This document shows positions 8,375-16,238 of a stretch of DNA of 64,000 nt, one piece after another (positions within the stretch are counted from its first letter, which is position 1; every line of letters starts with the position of its first letter). The translations under genes and the position numbers were made by a program. This stretch comes from Chitinophagaceae bacterium. GTDB taxonomy: Bacteria > Bacteroidota > Bacteroidia > Chitinophagales > Chitinophagaceae. Location of the stretch: NCBI GenBank assembly GCA_023957155.1, contig JAMLHK010000007.1:62001-126000 (forward strand), written 5' to 3'. The notes under the pieces were generated by a model that was not told where the DNA came from, searched no databases, and worked only from the letters and a program-made list of their open reading frames with translations.

Positions 8375-11056
8375 TTATCTCAACTGTGTCAGACTCTCTT
8401 CTATCGCCCGGATTTTAGCAGCTGCATCAGCCATTTTTTTTCTTTCCAGTTCCACTACTTCGGGCTTTGCATTTTGAACAAAGCGTTCATTACCTAACTT
8501 TTTTGATATAGAAGCAAGAAAACCTTTTTGATAAGCAAGGTCTTTCTCTAACTGCTCCTTCTGTGCGCTATGGTCAGCAGCAGGAAGCGTAGAATGAACA
8601 TAAAACTTATCTTTCCCTACTACCAGGCTGAGTCCTGCTTTTTCTACCGTATCTGCGATATGAACAGATGACGCATTCACCTGTCTGAGGAGGATAGCGC
8701 GTATAGATTCGTATTTCTCTATATCGGAAGTTTCAATATCGAGCGTTATCTCCTCTTTCATTTTAATTCCGTTCTTAACACGGGTATCACGTATGGCACT
8801 AATAGATTGCTTGAGCAGCTCTCCTTCACCCAGCTTTGCATTATTTACAACACCAACAGCCGGAAACTGCTTAACGCACAGATCTTCCTTTCTATCCTTT
8901 AGCAAATGGTATATCTCTTCTGTAATAAAAGGCATATACGGATGTAATAATTGCAGCAGTTCTGTAAAATAAGCTACTGTTTTATTATATACGCCGGCTG
9001 ATATAGATTCATCAAAGCCCGGCTTTACCCATTCCAGGTACCAACTGCAGAAGTCGTCCCAAATTAAAGAATAGATGGTCTTCAATGCCTCGCTCAGTCT
9101 AAATTCCCTGAACAATTTTTCTACCCCGGCTTTTACTTCATTCAGCCGGCTCTCAAACCATTGTGTAGCAAAGTGATCCTCATCAGGCAGGGTACCATCC
9201 ACCCGCAGCTTCCATATACGTACCAGCTTCAGTGCATTCCACAATTTGTTATTAAAGAATTTCCCCTGCTCTAAAGAAGCATTGTCAAACAGCAGGTCAT
9301 TCCCGGCAGGAGAAGATATCATAATCCCGAAACGAACCGCATCTGCACCGTAATCATCAATAAGCTTCAGCAGATCGGGCGAATTGCCCAGCTGTTTGCT
9401 CATCTTACGTCCCTGCTTATCACGCACCATGCCGGTAAAATAAACGTCTTTAAAGGGAACCGCTTTACCGGTTGCTTTTTCCTTATTATACTCCAGCCCT
9501 GCCATGATCATCCGGGCAACCCAGAAAAATATAATATCCTGCCCGGTTACCAGCACGGAGGTTGGATAATAATATTGAATATCCTTATTCCCCGGATCAG
9601 AAATACCCTTAAACACTTCCATAGGCCATAGCCAGGAGGAGAACCAGGTATCCAGCACATCTTCATCCTGTGTCAGCATATCATCAGCATCCACCTGCAC
9701 ACCCAACCGGTCAGCATATAATTTTTTCGCCGCTTCTTTATTCTCTGCAACAACAACATTACCTTTTTCATCATACCAGGCAGGTATTTGCTGCCCCCAC
9801 CACAACTGGCGGCTGATACACCAGTCTTTCACATTCTCGAGCCAATATTTATAAGTAGCGAGGAACTTATCTCCGGGATGAATATGGATATCTCCATCCA
9901 GCACCGCTTTTAAAGCCGGCTCGGCCAGCTCTTTCATTTTTAAAAACCACTGCGTGGAAATACGTGGCTCCACTACAACGCCGGTGCGTTGGCTATAGCC
10001 CAGCCGGGTATCGTATTCCTCTTCCCTGACCAGGTATCCCTCCGCTGCCAAGCGGGCAATAATTTTTTTCCGGGCGGCAAAGCGATCTTCTCCTATATAT
10101 ATCCGGGCGGCTTCGCTTAAAGTACCGTCTGCATTCAGCGTATCCACTACTTCCAACTGGTGTTTCAACCCCAGGTTATAATCGTTGATATCATGAGCCG
10201 GTGTAACTTTCAATGCACCGGTACCAAATGCAGGATCAACGTATTCATCAAAGATGACGGGTATGCTACGATTAATAAGCGGAACAACCGCTCTTGCATT
10301 TCTTAAATGGGCATACCGTTCATCGTTCGGATTAACGCAAACCGCTGTATCGCCCATGATGGTCTCCGGGCGCTGCGTGGCAATAACAATTCCTTTTTCC
10401 CCGGTCAGCGGATGGCTGATCTCATTTCCCTTTTCATCAGTGATCGCATAGCGGATATAATACAGTTTTCCTCTCAGATCCCTGTACTCCACTTCTTCAT
10501 CGCTCAACGCCGTCTTTGCCGCCGGGTCCCAGTTGATCATCCTGGCTCCGCGATATATCAGCCCTTTACCGTATAAATCCACAAACACTTTCATCACGGC
10601 TTTGTAGTAGCTATCATCCATCGTAAAGGTTACCCTGTCCCAGTCTACACTGCATCCCAATTTTTCTATCTGGCTATAGATAATACCACCATACTTTTCC
10701 TTCCATTCATAGGCATACTTTAAAAAACCGGCCCTGCTCAGGCTATTTTTATCAATGCCTCTCTCTTTCAGCATATTCACCACTTTTGCTTCCGTAGCAA
10801 TAGAAGCATGGTCACTTCCGGGCACCCAACAGGCATTAAAGCCGCTCATGCGGGCTTTTCGTACTAAAATATCCTGCACGGTTTCATTAAGGGTATGTCC
10901 CATGTGTAAAACCCCGGTAACATTGGGAGGGGGAATGACTACCGTAAAAGGCTGCCGGCTATCCGGCACGCTCTTATAATATTTTTTTTCTTTCCAGTGC
11001 CTGGTCCATTTTTCCTCAACGGCAGCAGGTTCATAATTTTTACTGAGATCTTCCAT
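8375..11056 (-). CDS. valS: Valine--tRNA ligase
   Basis: An 893-residue class I aminoacyl-tRNA synthetase that charges tRNA-Val and edits mischarged threonine. The HIGH motif is seen in PPPNVTGVLHMGHTLN and the KMSKS motif in DKQGRKMSKQLGNSPD. The CP1 editing domain sits between them, the tungsten-like WWGQQIPAW segment precedes the catalytic KMSKS loop, and the C-terminal 70 residues form the tRNA-binding coiled coil. I place the start at 11056 (MEDLSKNYEP), because the 21 in-frame codons upstream give a non-homologous, Phe/Arg-rich extension; a -7 element overlaps that extension. The gene is complete and transcribed alone. The call is very secure. Confidence 0.97.
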   Translation of the reverse strand: MEDLSKNYEPAAVEEKWTRHWKEKKYYKSVPDSRQPFTVVIPPPNVTGVLHMGHTLNETVQDILVRKARMSGFNACWVPGSDHASIATEAKVVNMLKERGIDKNSLSRAGFLKYAYEWKEKYGGIIYSQIEKLGCSVDWDRVTFTMDDSYYKAVMKVFVDLYGKGLIYRGARMINWDPAAKTALSDEEVEYRDLRGKLYYIRYAITDEKGNEISHPLTGEKGIVIATQRPETIMGDTAVCVNPNDERYAHLRNARAVVPLINRSIPVIFDEYVDPAFGTGALKVTPAHDINDYNLGLKHQLEVVDTLNADGTLSEAARIYIGEDRFAARKKIIARLAAEGYLVREEEYDTRLGYSQRTGVVVEPRISTQWFLKMKELAEPALKAVLDGDIHIHPGDKFLATYKYWLENVKDWCISRQLWWGQQIPAWYDEKGNVVVAENKEAAKKLYADRLGVQVDADDMLTQDEDVLDTWFSSWLWPMEVFKGISDPGNKDIQYYYPTSVLVTGQDIIFFWVARMIMAGLEYNKEKATGKAVPFKDVYFTGMVRDKQGRKMSKQLGNSPDLLKLIDDYGADAVRFGIMISSPAGNDLLFDNASLEQGKFFNNKLWNALKLVRIWKLRVDGTLPDEDHFATQWFESRLNEVKAGVEKLFREFRLSEALKTIYSLIWDDFCSWYLEWVKPGFDESISAGVYNKTVAYFTELLQLLHPYMPFITEEIYHLLKDRKEDLCVKQFPAVGVVNNAKLGEGELLKQSISAIRDTRVKNGIKMKEEITLDIETSDIEKYESIRAILLRQVNASSVHIADTVEKAGLSLVVGKDKFYVHSTLPAADHSAQKEQLEKDLAYQKGFLASISKKLGNERFVQNAKPEVVELERKKMADAAAKIRAIEESLTQLR

Positions 11057-11064
11057 AAAGCTGA

Positions 11065-11072
11065 CAAAGGTA
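11065..11072 (-). promoter_or_regulatory. Candidate -7 promoter element for valS
   Basis: The minus strand reads TACCTTTG, an exact TAnnTTTG match, 8 bp upstream of the chosen valS start. If used, the valS mRNA would have almost no leader, and the longer start at 11119 would be excluded. No clear -33 element accompanies it. Confidence 0.35.
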
Positions 11073-11199
11073 AGCATATTTGAGGCTGATCGAAAACGCA
11101 GGAGGCGTAAAAAAGACAATATTCCGGCAAGGAGTGGCGTGAGAAAAGATCAGTGTACACGGAGTAAAAAAACGGAGCATGCCAGGAACGACCAGGCAT

Positions 11200-11237
11200 A
11201 AAAAAAAAGCACCTTCCCCGCTAACGAAGAAGGCACT
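11200..11237 (-). terminator. Rho-independent terminator after the 34-residue peptide gene
   Basis: On the minus strand a 9-bp stem (AGTGCCTTC pairing with GAAGGTGCT, two G-U pairs) around a 12-nt loop is followed by nine T. It lies 16 bp downstream of the small membrane-peptide gene and upstream of valS, so it separates the two transcripts. Confidence 0.75.
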
Positions 11238-11253
11238 TCTCATAAAAATAGTT

Positions 11254-11358
11254 TTACCAGGAGAGGTATGTAACAAGCCCTATTGCGGCATAAACCAGTA
11301 TAACAATCATCGCGATCCTGGTACCTTCACCTAAGTGTAATGAGTTAAAAAGCTTCAT
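11254..11358 (-). CDS. Small predicted membrane peptide (34 residues)
   Basis: A short open frame running from ATG to TAA. It encodes an N-terminal polar segment, MKLFNSLHLGEGTR, and then one hydrophobic helix of about 18 residues (IAMIVILVYAAIGLVTYL) ending in SW. I do not recognise the family. What supports it as real is the architecture: a candidate -7 promoter about 150 bp upstream, a plausible start, one clean transmembrane helix with a charged N-terminal flank, and a strong intrinsic terminator 16 bp past the stop. Single-helix peptides of this size often act as small subunits of membrane complexes, but no partner is visible here. Conservation in relatives would decide. Confidence 0.5.
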   Translation of the reverse strand: MKLFNSLHLGEGTRIAMIVILVYAAIGLVTYLSW

Positions 11359-11730
11359 AATTAAAGATTTTAAGATGAAAAAATCAGGATTGGATTATAC
11401 AAAGCTTTCAAAGGAGGGTAGGAACGGAAACGATTGGTGTTACGCAGGTTGTAATACTGTTATATTGCTCTTATACATTGAGTATTGAGATACCAAATAT
11501 CTGATACCAAAGTTAGGTAATTTCAACATATAAAAGTGACTTTATTGTGCACTCCGGGCGCCATTGTGGATATAGTGTGGCAACCTCTATGTATATAATT
11601 GATAATCAATTTGATTATATGATTTTTTTTAAAACCCGGATTTTGAATTTTATCTTTAGTTAATCCAAGCACAGGTATATACCCCAAAATAAACTTTTGA
11701 AACTGGAGTGTCACGAATAAAACCGGGATT
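11359..11730. other. Non-coding spacer with one candidate promoter
   Basis: About 370 bp between the divergently read small peptide gene and the exonuclease gene. The only signal is TAACTTTG on the minus strand (11508-11515), an exact TAnnTTTG match that could serve the small peptide gene with a leader of roughly 145 nt. No convincing promoter for the plus-strand exonuclease gene and no RNA gene were recognised. Confidence 0.4.
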
Positions 11731-13077
11731 TTGATTTATACGATCGTTGATATTGAAACTACGGGCGGATACGCCTCCTCAAACGGGATAACCGAAGTAG
11801 CTGTTTTTGTACATAACGGAACAAAGGTGATTGATCATTTCGAAACGTTAATTAATCCGCGTCAGCCTATCCCCTATTTTATACAAAGCATGACGGGAAT
11901 CACTGATGAAATGGTAGCCCGGGCGCCTGTTTTTGAAGAAGTAGCGGACCGATTGTATGCCTTACTCCATGACAAGATTTTCGTAGCCCATAATGTGAAT
12001 TTCGATTACTCTTTTCTAAAACACCAGTTACAGCAATGCGGCTATGAGCTGAACACCAAAAAGCTATGTACGGTTCGACTTACCCGGAAAGTATTTACAT
12101 CCCTACCCTCCTATAGCCTGGGGAATATTTGCTGTTCCCTGCAAATATCTGTTAAAAACCGTCACCGTGCAGGTGGTGATGCGTGGGCAACCGTGCAATT
12201 GTTTGAAATATTGCTGCGTAACAACGCCCAGCCGTTTATCAGCCAGTTTCTGAAGAAGTCGTCAGGAGAACAATATCTTCCTCTGCATATTCAAAAAGAA
12301 CAGATTGAGCAACTGCCCAATAAACCAGGGGTCTATTATTTTCGAAATCAAAAAGGCAAGGTAATCTACGTGGGTAAAGCTAAAAATTTAAACCGGCGGG
12401 TCCGCAGCCATTTTACCCATAACGGTACGGGAAAACAAAAGCAGGAATTTATCCGTAATATACACGATATCAGCTATCGCCTCTGCGGAACGGAATTAAT
12501 GGCGGCCATATTAGAGGAAACAGAGATCAAAAAATTATGGCCCGTATATAACAGCAGCCGTAAGCAGGCTGAGGTTCAATACGGATTATACCTGTTCGAA
12601 GACCAGCAGGGATACACGCGGCTGGCTATTGATCGAAAGAAAAAGCATCTCCGGGCTTTACATACATTTGGATTACTTTTAGACGGATATGCTTTACTTT
12701 GGAACATTATTAAACGTTACCAGCTTTCTCCCCGGCTCTGCTTTGTAGATAAAACAAACGAAGAAGATAACCTGGCGGCGGTTTATGGTGAGCCGGCGGT
12801 TTACAATAAACGCGTTGCCCGGGCATTACATTCCCTCCAGGAAGAATTACCCAGCTTTGCCGTTTTGGATGAAGGAGTGGAAGAAGAACAACTCAGCTGT
12901 TTATTGATTGAAAAAGGAAAATTCTATGGTATGGGATTTATTTCGAAGAAAGCCAAACTACAGGATATAAGCAGGCTAAAAAAGATGTTAACGCCCTATC
13001 CCGACAATGATTATATCCGAAACCTGATTTACCGTTACGCAAAAGATCACCCCCGGCAAAGAGTCAATTTCTCTTGA
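11731..13077 (+). CDS. DnaQ-type 3'-5' exonuclease fused to UvrC-like GIY-YIG domain
   Basis: A 448-residue two-domain nuclease. Residues 1-165 are a DEDDh exonuclease like the DNA polymerase III epsilon subunit: the first acidic pair is in IVDIETTGG, the second motif in HNVNFDYSFL, and the third in HRAGGDAW. A UvrC-type GIY-YIG domain spans about 195-275: LPNKPGVYYF, VIYVGKAKNLNRRVRSHF and the catalytic Glu in AILEETEIKKLWP. The last 170 residues are not assigned. This architecture is known in several phyla and is related to Cho/UvrC, suggesting a DNA-repair role. The start is a TTG at 11731; the in-frame stop at 11698 leaves no ATG upstream, and the protein would otherwise lose the catalytic Asp. 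Confidence 0.88.
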   Translation: MIYTIVDIETTGGYASSNGITEVAVFVHNGTKVIDHFETLINPRQPIPYFIQSMTGITDEMVARAPVFEEVADRLYALLHDKIFVAHNVNFDYSFLKHQLQQCGYELNTKKLCTVRLTRKVFTSLPSYSLGNICCSLQISVKNRHRAGGDAWATVQLFEILLRNNAQPFISQFLKKSSGEQYLPLHIQKEQIEQLPNKPGVYYFRNQKGKVIYVGKAKNLNRRVRSHFTHNGTGKQKQEFIRNIHDISYRLCGTELMAAILEETEIKKLWPVYNSSRKQAEVQYGLYLFEDQQGYTRLAIDRKKKHLRALHTFGLLLDGYALLWNIIKRYQLSPRLCFVDKTNEEDNLAAVYGEPAVYNKRVARALHSLQEELPSFAVLDEGVEEEQLSCLLIEKGKFYGMGFISKKAKLQDISRLKKMLTPYPDNDYIRNLIYRYAKDHPRQRVNFS

Positions 13078-13114
13078 ATATTTATTATTGTTTTCAGCTA
13101 AGAGGAACTCCCAT

Positions 13115-13172
13115 ATCCGCCGGTTGGCGGATCATTCATCCTTTGTGTACCCACCTGCCGGAACGGGCAGGT
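13115..13172. repeat. Pair of GC-rich hairpins between convergent genes
   Basis: Two perfect 7-bp hairpins stand 20 bp apart: ATCCGCC/GGCGGAT (13115-13132, loop GGTT) and ACCTGCC/GGCAGGT (13153-13172). The second is followed by TTTT and may help end transcription of the exonuclease gene. The stem sequence CCTGCC and the CCGG-like loop recall the hairpin at 8288-8308, so they are probably members of a dispersed palindrome family. Confidence 0.6.
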
Positions 13173-13227
13173 TTTATGAATGAAAAATCTCATGTATGTT
13201 CCTGATGTCTTTTTCCGTTGTACGGGA

Positions 13228-14130
13228 TCAGGGATGTAAGCTTATTTTATCCGCTCCGGGAAATGTTGCCGGTACTTTTTGGGTAACTTTTCCCGTTGCC
13301 ACCCATTCGGCGCCTCTTTGTAAAAAAGTGATAAATCCAACACATTGCTGTGATTCATCGCCATGCCCCAGCGTAGTATGAAATACCCTTCCTTTCCCAT
13401 AACGGGTTACCATCATCACAGGTTCATTACGTCCCGTGCCCCTTTGATCTTTAGCACTAAAAGCCGTAGCCAGTATTTCCATATTTTCAGCAGGACCCCG
13501 CAGCCGGTCATATAGCTCATCTTCATTGTGCATCCATATCTCAGGAAGTCCCCGGGTTATGGGGTGTTTTTTATTTCGGATAACGACCTGAAACGCATGA
13601 TACTTACCGTGGCTACCCCCAATACCCGGACTGTTATCTACTACCCGTTTCCCGGTTTCATCATAATATACATAGGGTCCGTCTTTTTCGTTCCGGTGCC
13701 CCCATCCTCCCAGTCCTATCATTTTATTATATTCCAGCCAGCCCGGGAATGCATTATCCGCAGCATGTACGCTCACCATTCCGCCACCCGCCCGGATAAA
13801 CTCTTCAAAGGCCTGCTGGGTAAACGGCAACCAGTCATCACCGTTATAGTTCATTACAACCACCCGGTATTGCTGAAAATCAGGTTTAAAACGATCCATA
13901 GGTTGTCCCGGAGAAGGCGTAGTTGCCACATCAACAGAAAAAAGCCCTGTTTCCTCCAGGTACCCCTTCATCATCTCAGTGGTTTGTGGCCAATTATCAT
14001 GATTATTCTGTCCGTCAATAATCAGCACATTAATTTTCTTCTTTACAGACTGCGCCGCACTATATGGTATATTCCATACACATAAACCAGCAATAAGCCA
14101 TAACAATATGTACTTTGTACTTCCTTTCAT
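13228..14130 (-). CDS. ThuA-like domain secreted protein
   Basis: A 300-residue protein with a Sec signal peptide (cleavage after about AAQ at residue 27) followed by a ThuA-like class I amidotransferase-type fold. Landmarks are NVLIIDGQNNHDNW at the start of the domain, RVVVMNYNGDDW, GGGMVSVHAADNAF and YGKGRVFHTTLGHG near the end. ThuA proteins act in keto-sugar metabolism (trehalose to 3-ketotrehalose in rhizobia), and in Bacteroidota they cluster with DUF1080 hydrolases and oxidoreductases. It is the last gene of a four-gene minus-strand operon, 56 bp after the cupredoxin-dehydrogenase gene. The substrate is not known. Confidence 0.88.
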   Translation of the reverse strand: MKGSTKYILLWLIAGLCVWNIPYSAAQSVKKKINVLIIDGQNNHDNWPQTTEMMKGYLEETGLFSVDVATTPSPGQPMDRFKPDFQQYRVVVMNYNGDDWLPFTQQAFEEFIRAGGGMVSVHAADNAFPGWLEYNKMIGLGGWGHRNEKDGPYVYYDETGKRVVDNSPGIGGSHGKYHAFQVVIRNKKHPITRGLPEIWMHNEDELYDRLRGPAENMEILATAFSAKDQRGTGRNEPVMMVTRYGKGRVFHTTLGHGDESQQCVGFITFLQRGAEWVATGKVTQKVPATFPGADKISLHP

Positions 14131-14186
14131 ATTTACGATTTTACCATCTTACGGTCTTACTATCCTGCAGTCTTCCGGTCTTTCTC

Positions 14187-16229
14187 TTACTTCGTAACCA
14201 CCAGTATGCCCCGCATTGCCAGGTAATGCCCCGGGAAGGTACATACATAAGGATACTGTCCCGGCTGTAACGGAGCCGTAAAATAGATCGTTTCCGACTC
14301 TGTCGGTCCCAATAACCGGGTATGAAAAAGCACATCCTGTGTATCCGGCACATACGACACCCTTTCTCCGGCCAACCCGAGCTTTGTAGCAGCTTCCCCT
14401 ACCGTATTTGCCGTACCCGGACGCGTGATCACTATATTATGCATCATGTCATCATTGTTATTAAACACCAGCCGGATATGCTCTCCCGCTTTCACCGTAA
14501 GTGTAGCCTGATCAAATTTCAGCCCGGGCTTTGTACCCATAGTAAGTGTCCTGTCCACCTTATTTTTCCATGATGCCGGCATCTTAGTCAGGTGCTTTCC
14601 TCCTGACGGCATAGCAGCCGGAGGTTTAGCCCCGGTGTTGACGCTATGGTGATGCATCACCGGCTGTACCCTGTTGGCGTTGGTGATCGCCAGCCTGCTT
14701 CCGTCAGGGATCTGGTTTAATGTATAATAACCGAAATCATGTAGCAATGTATTCCGCGCGGCAGACAATACGCCTTCCGCCTTGATTTCATGAATATAGC
14801 CTAATTTAAGACTGTCAACTACCAGTCTTACCCTCATCCGGTCTGCAGACACTTCTATCGCTTTAACGGGACATGGGCCTGCATTAATGATCGGGCCTCC
14901 GTAATTGTGATGATACTGATAGGTAAATCTTGTGATGGCATAAGAAGCGCCGCTTTTAGCTGTAGCAAGATCTACCGGCTGTGTAAATGTAATTTCAAAT
15001 CCATCGGGACGGGCTTCCACGGTTTTCATTTCAAAAGGCGTTTCCCCATTCCAGGATAATCGTTGTAAACCGTACGGTGCTCTTCCGGTTGCTCCCCAGC
15101 CTCTCGATGTCATCCCCACAAACATACTACCGTCAGAACCCCAGTTCATCCGCAATATGCCGGAGGAGAACCCTTCACGAAACGGGAACACCACGCCCTG
15201 ATATACACCTTTTACTTTCTCTAAAAATACCCGCATGATCTTACTTTGTCCCTGGTCTCCTACAAACAATTGTCCTTCAAACGACCCCATTTTGCCTTTC
15301 GCATCATAGTTCAGTATACCCGAAGTGGAAATACCGAGTATGGTATGCGGGAACCACACCGCAGGCGGCTTTAACCCGGGTACGCGAAGCGCTACCTCAT
15401 ATTTAGGTTCTTTGGTATCCGGTATATCTTCCTTTTTTAATTTTACATTCGATTCCGGCAATCCCGACCAGACAAGGCTTGCAGGATTTCCTACAAAATC
15501 CCCTTCTGCCACATGGGTTATACTTCCGGACGCCACCCAGTCACCCTGGTTTTCCGAATAAAAGATATCTCCGTGATCATTAAGTCCAAAACCGGCAGGA
15601 GAGCGCATCCCCGCCGCATAAGGCTTTAGCTTTCCATCGGGGGATATCTTGACCATCCACCCATGCCATTTCGATAAGCTTTCCCCATGATCTCTTACCC
15701 ATCCCAGGTTTAATGTAATGATCATATTGCCTTCTTTATCCAGCACAGGCCCATACGAAAATTCATGATAATTACCGGCCAGGGGCCAACTGTAAATTGT
15801 TTCATACTCGTCTGCTTCACCATCGCCATCCAGGTCACGCAGACGGGTAAGCTCTGACCGCTGCACGGCATAGATATCCCCCCGGATATAATTAATTCCC
15901 AACACCTCATGCATCCCACTGGCAAAAAGCCGGTAACGCGGACTAACACCATTCTTCATATAAGGGTTCGTGATGATCCATACCTCACCGCGGCGCGTGG
16001 ATACCGCCAGCTCATCATGGGGAAGAAAAGTCATCCCTCCCACTTCAAGTAAAATATCATCAGGAATAGGTACCGTAAGAATAGGATAAAAATCATCCTC
16101 TTTCTGTACATGCACCGTAGTGTCTTTCTGGGCATAAAGGCCGGTTATTCCCAAAGTACAGATACAAAAAAATACCATAATGGCAGCTCGGAATATTCTG
16201 TTCGATGTTATATATATAATGTGCATCAT
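14187..16229 (-). CDS. Secreted beta-propeller sugar-dehydrogenase-like protein fused to a cupredoxin
   Basis: A 680-residue exported protein (signal peptide to about residue 34, GLYAQ). Residues 45-480 look like a PQQ-type soluble dehydrogenase/PVC-type beta-propeller: GGMTFLPHDELAVSTRRGEV, RDLDGDGEADEYE and FVGDQGQSKIMRV. The last 115 residues form an azurin/plastocyanin-like domain with a complete type I copper site: His in DDMMHNIVI, then Cys, His and Met in VCTFPGHYLAMRG. The fusion implies that electrons taken from a sugar could pass to a blue-copper centre in the periplasm. It sits 9 bp from the upstream DUF1080 gene, so the products probably act together. The cofactor of the propeller is inferred. 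Confidence 0.82.
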   Translation of the reverse strand: MMHIIYITSNRIFRAAIMVFFCICTLGITGLYAQKDTTVHVQKEDDFYPILTVPIPDDILLEVGGMTFLPHDELAVSTRRGEVWIITNPYMKNGVSPRYRLFASGMHEVLGINYIRGDIYAVQRSELTRLRDLDGDGEADEYETIYSWPLAGNYHEFSYGPVLDKEGNMIITLNLGWVRDHGESLSKWHGWMVKISPDGKLKPYAAGMRSPAGFGLNDHGDIFYSENQGDWVASGSITHVAEGDFVGNPASLVWSGLPESNVKLKKEDIPDTKEPKYEVALRVPGLKPPAVWFPHTILGISTSGILNYDAKGKMGSFEGQLFVGDQGQSKIMRVFLEKVKGVYQGVVFPFREGFSSGILRMNWGSDGSMFVGMTSRGWGATGRAPYGLQRLSWNGETPFEMKTVEARPDGFEITFTQPVDLATAKSGASYAITRFTYQYHHNYGGPIINAGPCPVKAIEVSADRMRVRLVVDSLKLGYIHEIKAEGVLSAARNTLLHDFGYYTLNQIPDGSRLAITNANRVQPVMHHHSVNTGAKPPAAMPSGGKHLTKMPASWKNKVDRTLTMGTKPGLKFDQATLTVKAGEHIRLVFNNNDDMMHNIVITRPGTANTVGEAATKLGLAGERVSYVPDTQDVLFHTRLLGPTESETIYFTAPLQPGQYPYVCTFPGHYLAMRGILVVTK

Positions 16230-16238
16230 GTTCGAAGA

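Noticed and set aside
10939-11276. Minus-strand frames overlapping the valS start region
   Set aside because: They overlap the real valS start and the terminator of the small peptide gene, and their proteins have no domain.
14131-14186. Short tandem-like repeats between ThuA and the cupredoxin-dehydrogenase gene
   Set aside because: The units (TTACGGTCTTACT, CTTCCGGTCTTTC) are few and imperfect; they may be chance or a decayed slippage tract with no clear function.
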